A stretch of DNA of 64,000 nt from Triatoma infestans. Its lineage: Eukaryota > Arthropoda > Insecta > Hemiptera > Reduviidae. This document shows positions 24,050 to 35,010 of the stretch, one piece after another. A program made the position numbers and the translations under genes. Under the pieces are notes generated by a model, which was not told where the DNA came from, did no database searches, and worked only from the letters and a program-made list of their open reading frames with translations. Position 1 is the first letter of the stretch. The number at the start of each line of letters is the position of its first letter. The stretch spans positions 1 through 64,000 of the forward strand of contig JAAEAF010005007.1 in assembly GCA_011037195.1 (NCBI GenBank), given 5' to 3'.

Positions 24050-24798
24050 TTTTTTTTTTGAGGGTTCTGTACCGCGACCATGTATGTTTGATCTATTGTA
24101 CACCCCTCTGGTGCCCAAGATGAGCTAGCTCATCTATAGCACTCTCTCCAGGTTTAGCTCCCTGAGAAATCCCAGGATCCTGGAAGGTCCTAGGGTACGT
24201 ATTTCTTTCTCCCCTATCTGGTAACAACCCAGGCTACTGAATCTTCTTTGAATGACGGCATCACAGTCCATGAAGAGATGTATCGGAGTTTCCTACATTT
24301 CTCTACAGTATCTGCATGCACCGTCATCTTCTAGGCCAAGCTTCCTCAGGTGCCCCCTGAATCTGCAATGCCCCGTAAGGAATCCCTAAGAATACGGATT
24401 AGCATCCGTAAGAATAGGTTCTTACTCAGACTGATGAAGGCTTTCGACCTTTTCTGGTTGTAGCCACCCAGACAGACCTTGGCCTGCCTCAGTCCCGGGA
24501 TGGTGTTCCACAGACGAGCTCTTTCAGCCACCTCCTCTTTCTTGATTTCATCTAGAAATACTTGGTCACTGACTCCACCAAAGGGCTCTGGCCTAATAAG
24601 AGGAGATACAGCGCCTTCTTTTGCCAGGGTATCGGCTATCTCATTACCCTCCACGCCGATATGTCCCGGCATCCAATGTAGAGTAACCCTATTACTTCTG
24701 CCTAGGTCATTAAGCTTGCCTAGGCATTCCCATACCATTTTAGAAGTGATTACATAAGAGCTCAGTGCTTTAATGGCCGCCTGACTGTCGGATAGGAT
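24050..24798 (-). mobile_element. 5'-truncated RNase H-encoding LINE with 12-13 bp TSD
   Basis: The target-site duplication AAATGTTTGGAT lies at 24038-24049 and 24799-24810 (13 bp if the preceding T is counted). A poly(A) tail on the minus strand (T run at 24049-24059) follows the 3' end. The inserted piece contains only the RNase H and C-terminal region of ORF2 plus a short 3' UTR, the usual outcome of incomplete target-primed reverse transcription. Confidence 0.92.
24134..24798 (-). pseudogene. LINE RNase H and C-terminal zinc knuckle
   Basis: Minus-strand reading starts inside the element at FILSDSQAAIKALSS; the Met and residues before it come from target DNA. FILSDSQAA supplies an RNase H Asp and LHWMPGHIGVEGNEIADTLA is the conserved C-terminal RNase H motif with His and Asp. 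The segment GLRQAKVCLGGYNQKRSKAF follows. A frameshift near 24346 moves the rest to another frame: GHLRKLGLEDDGACRYCREM, an in-frame stop, ETPIHLFMDCDAV (CCHC-like knuckle) and a tail ending LRELNLERVL before TAG at 24134. RNase H removes template RNA during reverse transcription. The architecture fits the I/R1/Jockey superfamily; the exact clade is not resolved. One frameshift and one stop make it non-functional. Confidence 0.88.
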
Positions 24799-24944
24799 AA
24801 ATGTTTGGATATTACTATTACTAATATTTTGTCCTATCATGTTATATTTTGTACAATCATATTAGTGAAATTCCTAATAAAGAATCTCTAAAACGTTTTG
24901 CCAACTTAAATACAAAATAAAAACTTGCCGTTTTATTTTATTAT

Positions 24945-25250
24945 TGTAGTGGCATCCAGCAGAGAGAAGAGAGGCTCTCTCTGTTTAACAGAGACTACTC
25001 TCTGGCTTAGGCAGGCTAGAGTGGGAGAACCTGTGTATATAAGCCAGTGAGAATCTATCTAGAGGATATCTATCTATCAGATTCAACCATACATCGCATC
25101 GTGTCATATCTCTACTCCCACCTTTTATTCTATCAAAATCATTATAAAGTCCAGTGCAGTTTGTGTAAACTTATAGCTACATTATAACAGTGTCTTCATA
25201 TCTCGTTTATTCAATCAAACCCAATTTCTCTCCTCAACAAAACCATTATA
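24945..25250 (+). mobile_element. Solo LTR (LTR-A family), about 306 bp
   Basis: Starts TGTAGTGGCATCC and ends AACCATTATA. It contains a TATATAAG box near 25037 followed by a CAGATTCAACC start-like sequence. The preceding TTAT and following CTAT are an imperfect 4-bp duplication. Clearly homologous to 25998-26315 (opposite strand, 1 kb away) and 35011-35515. Confidence 0.8.
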
Positions 25251-25492
25251 CTATGAAAACAATTGATTACCATCACACTTGTATTTACGCACCTTGATTA
25301 ATGTTGGTTAATGAATAATAATTTAACAACTGTATTGAAATTATAACTGCAAAGGTTAATTGCATATTTGCGTTAAACGTAAGAAAGTGATGAGCATATT
25401 GCTCTTCATTTTATCTTTCTCAACTGTTTGAAGGTTAAATACAGAAGGAAGAATGTTAAGTATTTGCTTGGTAATTTTCTATGTATACTATT

Positions 25493-26712
25493 AAAAAGTC
25501 TGGTGTGATACAATCAAACAAGTTTGTCTTACTCCTCTTTCCAAAATTGTGATTAACAAATTTTATAGTTAGTATACCAAATTTAATGATTCGACTCGGG
25601 GTTTTTATGGGGAAAATTGCAAAAATTAAAAAAACTGTTCAGTAAAAACGCACTTCTGGTTAACCAATTTGTTGGAAACTCGGAATTTTAGCAATCTATT
25701 TATTTCTAATTAATTATGTTTGGATGGTAGAATTGTATAATTAACCATCATAGCACTTTAATGAAAAACATAATCCCACCTCTCTTCCAAAAGCACTCTT
25801 AAATTACTTAAACAGAAGAAATGTTTCAAATAAAAGTTGTAGCTTTTAAATGTGTAGTTCACATTCCAGGTTTAAAGAAAATAGTTGGAGTCGTTTTAGA
25901 GAAAATAGCAGAAAACCGAAAAAGTACTTCTAGTAAAAACGCACTTCCGGTCATCTTATTTTTTTAAACTCGAATTTCAACAACATATTGAATTCAATAT
26001 GGAGTTTTTGAGGAGAGAAATCAGGTTGATTAAATGAACGAGATATGAAGACACTAATATAATGTAGCTAAGTTTACACTAACTGCACTGGACTTTATAA
26101 TGAAAATGCTAGTATGAATGGTGTGAGTAAAGATATGACACGATGTGATGGTTGTATGGTTGTATCTGATAGATATCCTCTAGATAGATTCCCACTGGCT
26201 TATATACACAGGTTCTCCGACTCTAGCCTGCCTAAGTCAGAGAGTAGTCTCTGTTAACCAGAGAGGGCCTCTCTTCTCTCTGCTGTGATTGCATTATCCT
26301 TGCGGTACCATTATATCAATTTAATATTATTTAGATGATAGAATTGTGTAATAGACTGAAATAGCACTTTAATGGAAACCGTAACCACTCCTCCTCCAAA
26401 AGTACCCTTAAATGCATTTTTCGGAAAAAGGTTTCAAATAGAAGTTGCAGCTCCTTGTATGTGTAGTTGATATAAATGTTTGAAAAAAATTGTTGGAGCC
26501 ATTTTTGAGAAAATTGCAAAAAATTAAAAATAACATTCAGTAAAGTTGTACTTCCGGTTGAGGAATTTTGATAGATAACCACTTTCGGATCCCGTGGTGA
26601 TACCTAAACGGAATATCAAGTTTAAATGGACCTCAAAACGGATATTTCCGGTCAAAACTCGATATCGATTATTTTACACGATTAAAATATTTCCGCTAAG
26701 AGAAAGTAACCA
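25493..26712 (-). repeat. TR300 repeat copy interrupted by a solo LTR
   Basis: Begins GTCTGGTGTGATACAATCAA and ends in a degraded hairpin followed by GAGAAAGTAA. Monomer junctions lie near 25645 and 25945, then near 26545 after subtracting the LTR (25998-26315), giving roughly 280-300-bp spacing. The internal CA-rich tract and part of the last monomer are deleted. Confidence 0.87.
25998..26315 (-). mobile_element. Solo LTR (LTR-A family), 318 bp, TSD TCAA
   Basis: Inserted in a TR300 copy. TCAA flanks both ends (25994-25997, 26316-26319). Read on the minus strand it runs from TATAATGG to the CTCTCCTCAAAAACTCCATA end, with a TATATAAG box. It matches 24945-25250 over most of its length. Confidence 0.88.
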
Positions 26713-27971
26713 AGGAGAAAAAGTATCCACATGCTTTGTTTATCAATGTTAAAAGTATTCAATATTGTGACAATGTATAAAATATTTAAATAATTAAATT
26801 TTATATAGTCGAGAGTTCATTAAATTGGATACTTCACAAATGGAATCTCTTGCGGTCTGGGTGTTCATCATAATTTTTAAAGGGGAGATGAATAAATATA
26901 TATTAGACCATAAACTACACTTAATAAATAACTTGCATAAATTTGTAGAGCTGGGAAAGTCGGTCAGTCACCAAAAATCATCCATCAGGCTGAGTGAGAA
27001 AGAAACCACGATTTCCTGTGTCTACAACGGCTGCTTAATGTAACTTATTCTACTAAAATTAAAGGCTATAGTTTGGTTTTTTAATGTCAAAAAATAAAAA
27101 AATGATTTTTATTTAAAAGTTTTCCTAAATTTTTAAGGAACTAAACAAGTCACAACATCAGTCTTGAAAGGTTAATAAAGTAAGCCACACTATAACATGC
27201 ATTAGTTTTTAACTAATCACCTGATAGTTTAAGCGACTCATTATTGTCAAGGCTACCCATTACAAATTAATCACACTATCAACATCATCATTCATCGCTC
27301 GGTCTCTCTATCTTCAATTTACATTCTTCACTGCACAACCAGTATCACAAAGATTACACTATGTCAGTGCTAGCAGTGAGTTTTTGTCTTTATTACATTC
27401 TACCAATCATCAATTTGTGCTGCCATTACATTACATTAACTCAATTTACTCAGTTGTATAGAAATTTACTCAATTGCATGCTTTATAAGCTGCAAAAGTA
27501 TGTTTGCCTTTAGATTTTTCCTCCTTCATTGAAATAACTATTTATTCCCAGCTTGAACACAAATCTTGAAATGTTCAGTATATCAATGAAATTAATTTTT
27601 TTGTAATAATGGGATACTGTATATATATCAAAAAAGTATCAACTAAAACTAGAAACTATGCTCATAACATAATGAAACTATGAGATTGGCTGGTAATAAG
27701 TTACCGCCTACAATTTAATAATAATAGGTAACAAATACCATTCGCTCTATTACAATTAAACTAAAACAATACAATGCTTTATTGAATAAGTTTCATTCAA
27801 TAACTTTATAGGTTTAATAGAAGCTAGCGTTGAGTAAAAGTAATAGTAGGTAATATAGCATAATTTATATTGCTATTTAATACGAAATAGTACCTTAACT
27901 TCCGGAAGTGTACTTCATGAAAATATGAAACCTTATTTTATAGAATATCGTTTTAATAAACTGGTTTTTAG

Positions 27972-28005
<34 letters not shown>

Positions 28006-28430
28006 GAAATGCATATGCTTCATCAGTTTTAGAAGTTAATAACTTTGTATTAAATGAATTTTAGATAGAAGCTTTAACAAGTGATATGAAGCTTAATATG
28101 TACTTGAAAATATTAATGGAAAACTTCATAAGATCGGGTAGTTAGAGACTAGAAATTACTCTTCAGACTTTTGGTTTAGTATCTTGAATGTAGATTTACT
28201 TTGCCTATAACACTTGTAATTACGTCAGCTAGGTACTAGTGGAGGTGATATGCTAGAAGAGAAAGGTACGATGTAATATTCAGAATCTCTTATTATTCTA
28301 CTCTTTCACAGACTATACGTACTCATCCATGTTACATTATTTGTCTCTGTCTATCGGCCAGACTAACCTCTTACTTTGTGTGAAAAAATATTATAATCAT
28401 AAACAAATTTTCGAAACTGAATGTTTATTG
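26713..28430. other. No recognisable gene
   Basis: AT-rich DNA with an (AT)n run at 27972-28002. A 72-codon frame at 26825-27043 and an 87-codon frame at 28329-28592 show no recognisable domain; the second overlaps an old TR300 fragment. Confidence 0.5.
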
Positions 28431-28439
28431 AAAATACAT

Positions 28440-28640
28440 GTTTTGAGGTTCCCTGATGCCAAAAATTTTTTTTATAGACCAAATCGCAAGAAAGTTTCCA
28501 TCAAAATCCTTCTCCAAAGTGCGACATTACTGAACTATTTTTTTAAATTTTTTGGTGATTTTCTCCTAAAAGGCTCCAATGATTTTCATTAAACATCTTA
28601 TGCAATCTACATATTATATAAATGCCAATAACTTTAATTT
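28440..28640 (+). repeat. Diverged TR300 fragment
   Basis: The landmarks TTTTGAGGTTCCCTGATGCC, TTTTCTCCTAAAAGGCTCCA and ATTTTCATTAAAC occur in TR300 order, with many substitutions. An ancient copy. Confidence 0.5.
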
Positions 28641-28644
28641 TGTA

Positions 28645-28900
28645 AACTTGGGAGGGATGCTGAAGGAGCTGAGGTCTCAAATCCCGGCATCACAAAGAGG
28701 ACACAACTGACTTCTGTGGTCATGGTGTACTATACATACGCCTTTTGACAGAAAATGAAAAAAATGTCATGAAAAAAAGTGGGAATCTATAGTTGGTAAT
28801 AAACCTTGGTAGCGAAGGTCAGAACGCGGTGTGCTTACCCACACGTCCCTCCAAGACTGACATATTTTGGCCCTTCATGGAGTGCGCCTAATAATCAAAT
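28645..28900 (+). repeat. Probable SINE, same family as 50546-50784
   Basis: The 3' half (GTGCTTACCCACACGTCCC, then TTTTGGCCCTTCATGGAG, then TAATAA) follows the same order as the SINE at 50546-50784. The 5' tRNA-like head (GGTCTCAAATCCCGGC box-B-like near 28668) is weaker. I could not see a target duplication. Confidence 0.5.
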
Positions 28901-29018
28901 ATTAAAGGAATTCCCATAAATGTGTTTCGGCCGATAAATCAACATTGAAAATTAGGCATGTTTGTGATTCCCTCCATATAGATTAAATAATTCTGTTCGT
29001 TATATTTAAAATAAATTT

Positions 29019-29665
29019 AAATTTGCCGCCAACAGCGTACAATAATTTTATTTCGGAGGGGGGATTGTAATTGCCGTGATAATAATTTACTGATCTATTA
29101 GGAAGTGTGTATTAGTAAGTGTCGAGAGCGGATAACCTATCCATTCTTCCTGTCAAGTTAGTTAGTCGCAATGTAAGACGCGTATGAGTCAGTCGCAATA
29201 GTAAAGTTGTAATGCAGCACTCTTAGCAGTAAATCTGTCTATACAATTTATGCCGTTTCGGTTGCTCTTAATTGTGAAACCCAAGCTTGCATTGGCTCAT
29301 TGTGAAATCACATGGTTGTCACTCCGATTGGTGTCTTGCAGTGCAGCTTCTGGGGGCCCGTTTAATTGTTATTTACCATTATCAGCTAAGTAGCAATGTA
29401 TTGGTCAAGACTCAAGAGTTGGAAGCACATAAGAATTATTTCCTCATTCTTATTTTCCCTCTCCCCTTTCCCCGATATGGACCAAGGGCACATGAGTCTT
29501 CCAACACTGGCAACCAGGGATTCCGCGTTTTAAAGTAAGCCCCTTTCATTTGGCTTTCTGAGAGTGATAATAAATATATTGATTTCCCCCCTTTTAGTTT
29601 TGGGGTAGTTGCTCCTTGTGCAGGAGCCACAAAGGGACCGTTACTCGTTGCTTCCGGTTTTTAAA
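29019..29665 (+). repeat. GCCGCC dispersed repeat, copy 1
   Basis: Starts at AAATTTGCCGCCAACAG, preceded by CTGTTCGTTATATTTAA. It contains GGATTCCGCGTTTTAAAGTA followed by AGCCCCTTTCATTTGGC, shared in diverged form with 48005-48910 and 49470-50060. No domain recognised; the 83-codon plus-strand frame is not supported. Confidence 0.45.
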
Positions 29666-30775
29666 TTTAATTTATATATTCATTTTTTTTTTTCATATAA
29701 TTATAAATTTTTAATCTCCTATTTGCTCAACAATTATACGTATTATATACAATCCACTCAATATTTTTCATTCAATTTATATTTTTAATATTTGCTGTTT
29801 TTTTTTTAACAGAGCCTACCAGAGATATCTCACCTCAGTATACTCAATTTTATTTTTCCCATATTTACTAAACAAATTGATTTAGTTAATTTGCACTCTG
29901 ACAACTGACATTTTTCCAATTCAGTACTCAATATAACCGGCTATCAGTAGATTTAATTCACTTTAATTCACCGCATTATATACTTGGTGGTCCGAGGGAA
30001 GCCTAATCTCTTTTTTCTACCATACTTATCCTTTGCTTATGAAGTTCAAAGAAACTCGATGCAGCCTTTTCCAAGAAAAGTCGTGAAAATATGAAAAAAA
30101 AAGTTTGAGAAAAGTGTTTTTGAGGTGACCCCCCCCCACACACACACACTGAATAATTGTAGTGTCAGTGGTATAAATGTTGGAGTAAATTTTTGTCTTA
30201 CAAGCTGGTCTCAGTCAAAATGGAATTTCGAGTTTAAAATTATGGCAGAATTTGGTTTTTAAAGTAATGTATGCATATATATGAATCTACTTAATTCTTT
30301 AATTAAAAATTTATTTAGTGGTTTGCTAAGTACTTATTTTCTTCAGCTTATGTGTCCTATATACTATGTATTGCCAAAACATGTGATTCTGGAAAACTCA
30401 ATATAGAAACCTGGAATGCAAGGCTTCCTCTTAAGCAATTTTCATTCTGAACATATTTCTTGCTAATTCATTTACCAGATTATTTTTAATTATTATTATT
30501 GTTGTTAATGATGGGTGCTCGAAGCCAATATGGCATTTATCCGTCGGTCAAGAAACCTACTTCTAAGAAGACTCCCCCAGCAATCTTAAGATATCTTTAG
30601 ATTCAACACTCCCAAGAGTATTCCCATAAGAGTGGTGCCCTCTCAATTATGTGAAATGGAGTGGTTTACCATTTCCGGGATTCTACCGTCACAATACTGA
30701 CACAAAGACATCACCTGCACCAGTGTATGTGTGTTTGTTATCAGCGTAATTCAAAAACGTGAATAATTTGCGTAT
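29666..30775. other. No recognisable gene
   Basis: AT-rich sequence with a short run CCCCCCCCACACACACACAC near 30130. Nothing coding seen. Confidence 0.5.
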
Positions 30776-31310
30776 TTTTTTTCTTTCTCCTTCAATAATT
30801 TATTTGCAACTGTACAATAGATACATAAGCAAATTTGATGAATGTTTACACGACATGATTGATATGTGAAGAAAATACCCAGTGGTATTACTTGATGGCG
30901 TTGAAGTTAATTTAAAACGTCACGGGGCCACTGACGCTTCAGGCGTCGGGATGGATTATCGGGTAAGGTTTGACTAGCAAGTTGTTGAACCAAAGGATTA
31001 TGATGATGGGACAAGGAGTTATGGAATCTTTGATAACGGGATTTTATTAGATCGGACACAAATGGAATGGTATAAGTCATTATGTAAGGTTTTATTGGAG
31101 ACATAATAAGGAGCATTGATAAATTTTTGGTAGGATTTTGGACTATAATGATTGGATACGGGTAAATGTTGGAATGCCTAGTGGAGCCCCATACCTCAAG
31201 TCCCCGTAAGTCCATACTGGTCGTAGTAAAGTTTTATATAGTGTAAGCTTATTTTTTTAAAGTATGTTTGGATCGTTTGTCTAAGAGTCTTGAAAGGATA
31301 AGAAATCGTC
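30776..31310 (-). pseudogene. Jockey-type LINE 3' end (ORF2 C-terminus and poly(A))
   Basis: Minus-strand remnant. HTLKK, then LTLYKTLL-like and RPVWT-like fragments near 31220-31270 (broken by a frameshift) lead into GLEVWGSTRHSNIYPYPI. The 102-codon frame then ends with IPFVSDLIKSRYQRFHNSLS and PDNPSRRLKRQWPRDVLN before the stop at 30907. The segments YGxELWGS, RFHxxLxxHxNPL and NPxRRLKRxWxRD are the signature C-terminus of Jockey-clade ORF2. Downstream a minus-strand AATAAA (near 30800) precedes a poly(A) tract (T run about 30776-30783). The N-terminal endonuclease and most of the RT are missing. Confidence 0.87.
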
Positions 31311-31432
31311 TAATTGTTTCCAACCTTTTCAGTCTGGTATAGGGGTTCAAGGTTAGTTTTTGTCCATATATATATACATATACATATATATATTGTTGAA
31401 AATGTGGCTGGGTCCGCTATGCTGGATAACAT

Positions 31433-31754
31433 CCATTATTTTATCCGTCGTAGCATGCATATTAGATTTATTCCTGACCGGTTTCGGATATTCATCCATC
31501 GTCAGAGCAAATTCACCAAGGTTGTGTAGAGAGTTCACTTCAACTAACTGTTTCTGTAGACTCACAGCGTTGTTGGTTGTATGTATTTCATACAATAACA
31601 CAATACATACAACCAACAAGTGTGAGTCTACAGAAACAGTTAGTTGAAGTGAACTCTCTACACAAACTTGGTGAATTTGCTCTGACGATGGATGAATATC
31701 CGAAACCGGTCAGGAATAAATCTAATATGCATGCTACGACGGATAAAATAATGG
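31433..31754. mobile_element. P2 palindromic element, near-perfect arms
   Basis: Left arm 31433-31586 and right arm 31603-31754 are almost exact reverse complements separated by a loop of about 16 bp. The outer ends are CCATTATTTTATCCGTCG and its complement. Both arms carry the ACCGGT-type hammerhead-like core (31476-31505 minus, 31682-31711 plus). Outside that core the sequence differs from P1. The long open frames across it are mirror images of the same palindrome, not genes. A half copy lies at 44737-44880. Confidence 0.93.
31682..31711 (+). ncRNA. Hammerhead-like structured motif (P2)
   Basis: CTGACGA, one extra T, hairpin GGAT-GAAT-ATCC, GAAA, CCGGTC. Compared with P1 the hairpin has changed on both sides and still pairs, the strongest sign of RNA structure. 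The outer stem pairs only partly here (AG.AA with TT.CT). Confidence 0.5.
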
Positions 31755-32615
31755 ACATATATGTAGAGGGAATTGGAGTAGGGAGGAGGGAGTGGGAGGT
31801 GTTCGGGGAAGCGAGTAATCAGAACCTTGGGTACAAACAGTATATTCAGATGGATAAACAATCAATAAATACAAATACAAGAAAATACTTACATACTGCT
31901 AAACTTACGACTAAACTTTACAAGGCCCCAGTGATCCCAATTCTACTAATTACCCTCGTCCTAACCTTTAAGAATAAATTCTATTACATCTAAAAGATTG
32001 GCTATAACATACTACCATCCCCTAAAATACTACAATTATCCTAAATGTACGCGAAGAGCTAATACATTACTAATTACGCTACCTTAACACTACAACACCC
32101 ATACAAGTCTAATATTTTAACGTTAAATATACCCAACACCCTGGAACTAACAAAACCATAAAACCATAATCCAATATAACCCCAAATCAGGCTACGGGGA
32201 GAAACGGTGGCATAGTTGTATCTGCGTTTTCTTTGGTTACTCACACCCCAGCCCTTGCATCGAGTGGCCACGCCCCCCCAGAAAGAATTATAAGTATTTA
32301 CAGATTAGCCAGGCAATACCACTGCATGCTGCAAATTCGGCAGTCCAGCAACACACACAAGAAGAAACTCTAATTCAGAATTTGAAATGCACTGGCCATT
32401 CGGCAGCTTACTACTGACTCACCTGTCCAACCTTATTATTTGTCTGTATTGCTGGTGCAGCGCTTTCAGTTTTCATAACAATGCCACCGTTTGCCCGTAT
32501 ACAGTGACCCACTTACACTTTCTAATATTTTATATTCACTGTTATTATTGTAATTATTATTTTAACTCCCTTACACCTTACATATATATATATATATAAC
32601 CCAAGATAGTGTACT
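31755..32615. other. No recognisable gene
   Basis: Follows the palindrome; includes an (AT)n run near 32582-32598. Open frames of 62-70 codons show no domain. Confidence 0.45.
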
Positions 32616-32618
32616 CAA

Positions 32619-32954
32619 TCAGCAGTAGGTAGGAAGGATGTTATTTAATTTAACACCAGGAGAGAGGGAGTGAAGAAGTGTAAACGTGGTGTGAATACAT
32701 TTCTTTTCATTAACTTTTATCTTCCATTTTTTGGACCACTCTTCTATTAAGGAAGGTTGATCTTGAAGATGACTGGAGGCAATAGTAGGTTCGGCATGAG
32801 AGGAAAGAATACCTGTATCATCAGCGAAGGTTGATGTTGTTGTATTAGGATGTAGGGGAAGGTCAGCAGTGTATATTGTGTATAAAATTGGACCTAGGAT
32901 ACTACCTTGCGATACTCCAGCTTTCACAGGGAAATAGGAAGAACTTTGAGACAC
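32619..32954 (-). pseudogene. Jockey-type LINE reverse transcriptase fragment
   Basis: The 111-codon minus-strand frame covers the RT palm: FPVKAGVSQGSILGPILYTI (motif before the active site), YTADLPLHPNTTTSTFADD with the catalytic FADD, then SSHLQDQPSLIEEWSKKWKI and VNEKKCIHTTFTL. This matches the Jockey clade and is similar to, but diverged from, the LINE at 53441-54942. Both ends are truncated; it stops just past the LNN segment. No poly(A) tail or target duplication seen. Non-functional. Confidence 0.87.
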
Positions 32955-32999
32955 TTCCGCGGAAATTTTAAACTTTATATTTCGTTTAATTTCTACCAG

Positions 33000-33340
33000 A
33001 CCACAACAATAAAGTTTGTATCAAAATCGGACAACCGCTAGTTCTAGTTTACTGAGTGGAATTTTTTAGTTTTTATCTTGCGATTCTTTAAAAAATAAAA
33101 AATCTCCCAACGATTTTATTCAAATTTCCTATTTTAATATACATATACACATTTCCTGAACTTTTATTTGAAACATTTCTGCGGAAAATTTCTTTTTAGG
33201 ACTATTTTAAGGGAGAAGTGACTTTAGATATTCCACTAAAGTGCCATTTCCGTATAATATGTGAAAATATCATCTACAAAATATTAATACTAATTATACG
33301 TAGTAATGTGCCAAAATTCCAAATTTAAAGAAAATCGGCT
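33000..33340 (+). repeat. Diverged TR300 fragment
   Basis: The landmarks ATCAAAATCGGACAACCGCT, CCAACGATTTTATTCAAA, CTTTTATTTGAAACATTTCT and ACTAAAGTGCCATTTC keep TR300 order with heavy divergence. Confidence 0.55.
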
Positions 33341-33448
33341 GCCAAGTATTGTTACTTTACAGAATAGATTTCCAGTTTTCTACAACTTTCCCGATAAACA
33401 TACAAGTTTCTTTGAACTTGTTGTGGTTGGATTCGCAGAGCTGGAAAG

Positions 33449-33597
33449 CATCAGAGATATTTTCCGTGATAGCCTGCTTCTTTTTTGTGGTCATCGACCG
33501 GTTTTTACGCGTTCGCCTAATCATCAGAATGTTTTTTTCCCAATACTGTTCGATGACGCACAAAAAGAAGCAGACTGTCTTGGAAAATATCTCTGAT
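33449..33597. mobile_element. P1 palindromic element, short deleted copy
   Basis: The left arm starts CATCAGAGATATTTTCCGTG and the right arm ends GGAAAATATCTCTGAT. The one-sided GTTGGATTCGCAGAGCTGG extension precedes it (33421-33448). The minus-strand hammerhead-like core at 33496-33527 is degraded, and the right arm has lost its copy. Only about 150 bp between the ends. Confidence 0.82.
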
Positions 33598-33816
33598 TCA
33601 TTGAACTTATTATATTGGCTACACATATACAAAACTATTTGCATTACACATTTGTTTCAGTAAGTAGATTTTGGAAGAGGTTTTGAAGGAAGTAACGCCG
33701 TTCCTAATGATTGTTTTTTATTTTAGGACTTTCGAACTTAAAGTAATGATACCACCTAAAATGTAAGAATTTAGTAAAAATCCCTAGTTTGAAATAAATT
33801 TGTCAATAATTACTTA

Positions 33817-34055
33817 AGGGATTAGCTAAGTGGTTAGCGCGTTGGACTCCCACGCGGAGATCCCGCGTTCGAATCCAGTGCTGCCATTAGTTTTTTTCTT
33901 CCTAGGAGCCTCTGCAGCTCATTGTTCGGTGATGGACAGTGTTGTCTATAGCGAGAGAACACTGTCCGGAAGCCTGCAGTGGACTGAAATGCTCCAGGCG
34001 CTAATGACCATAAGTATTGACCCGCCTTAAAAAAATAATAATAATAAATATAATC
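33817..34055 (+). mobile_element. tRNA-derived SINE, 239 bp, TSD ATAATTACTTA
   Basis: The head (33818-33890) resembles a tRNA gene: a TAGCTAAGTGGTTAGCGCG box A, then GTTCGAATCC box B near 33868. The middle contains a hairpin (GGACAGTGTT against AACACTGTCC at about 33937-33970). The tail is A-rich with AAT repeats. An 11-bp duplication lies at 33806-33816 and 34056-34066. These give an RNA polymerase III promoter in a retroposed element that would rely on LINE proteins. The 66-codon open frame across it is not a gene. It is not a tRNA gene: it continues into an unrelated tail. Confidence 0.92.
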
Positions 34056-34066
34056 ATAATTACTTA

Positions 34067-35006
34067 CTTAATCAGGGTCCTTTTCTACCCTCGAGTGAAG
34101 AGGAACTGCAAAAAGTTCGCCATTCTTCTCTATTTCTTGATATTTTCTTGGCTGATTCCACTTAAGCCCTGTTTTCTCATGCTCTTTACGTTTTCTTCCC
34201 ACGTTTTTCTTTTCCTTCCTCTAGGTCTTATTCCTGATACCCTGATCTCATATGCCTTCCGGGTTATTCTATTTCTGCCATTCGGTTAACATGACCGAAC
34301 CATCGCAGTTGCATTTTTTCAGTCATTAGAGGTTCAACCTTTAAATTTTCTCTAACGGTGCAGTACCTAATGCGGTCTCTCTGGTTTTGCCTTCTATTTT
34401 CCGCAAGAATTTCATTTCTGCTGCTTGCAGTTGGCTTTTATCGCTCTTCTTTAGAGCCCAGGATTTACAACTATTGATAATAGTGGGCTTGTAAGTATTC
34501 TTAAAGATAATTCTCTTCTTATCCTTAGAGACCTCTTTTTTGCTCAAGAAATCCCTGTTCAGAGCGTGGAATAATCTTTGCCGGACGGAGTTCTCTCATT
34601 TAACTCATCGGTTAATCTACCGTTTGAGTGAATCTTCACTCTGAGATATTTAAAGGAGGATACTTACTCGAGATGCTTTCCTTTGACACTGATGTCTAAC
34701 TCTATATCATCTGCTCTGGAAATTACTATGCATTTGGTTTTCTGGAGATTGACAGACATATTTCTTTTCTCGCACTCCTGCACCCACTCATCAGTGCGTT
34801 TTTTCATCGGCTTGGAGTTTTTCTTTGCTAGTTGCCATCAACATAATGTCGTCAGGAAAACGCGAAATAATTGAAGCTTATTGCTTGTAGGTTCCAATTT
34901 CCAAGATGGGTCGCATATGTTATGTGTCCTGTGCATGCTTTCATTACATCGTCCACTAGCAGCATGAATAACAGTGGGCTCAATATATCCCCCTGACTGA
35001 CTGTCA
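34067..35006 (-). pseudogene. LINE reverse transcriptase to C-terminus, decayed
   Basis: Read from 35006 down, the minus strand gives SQGDILSPLLFMLLVDD (conserved RT motif), then RFPDDIMLMATS, where the catalytic FADD has become FPDD. More diverged thumb sequence follows, then the 68-codon frame 34341-34547 with INSCKSWALKKSDKSQLQAA and EMKFLRKIEGKTRETALG. This is the YGSETW...QAAEMKFLRRIxGKTRxD region of endonuclease/RT-type insect LINEs. Further stops and shifts follow to about 34075. The loss of the FADD Ala and many stops show it is dead. Its 5' side is cut by the LTR at 35011. Confidence 0.82.
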
Positions 35007-35010
35007 ATAA

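Noticed and set aside
24799..24840. Met start of the RNase H frame at 24840
   Set aside because: The 12-bp target duplication shows that the LINE begins at about 24798, so these codons are target DNA read in frame by chance.
31314..31993. Overlapping open frames of 67-138 codons on both strands
   Set aside because: They are mirror images caused by the palindrome at 31433-31754; no protein signature.
33818..33890. tRNA gene
   Set aside because: Box A and box B are present, but the sequence runs into a SINE body and A-rich tail within one target duplication; no proper acceptor stem closure was found.
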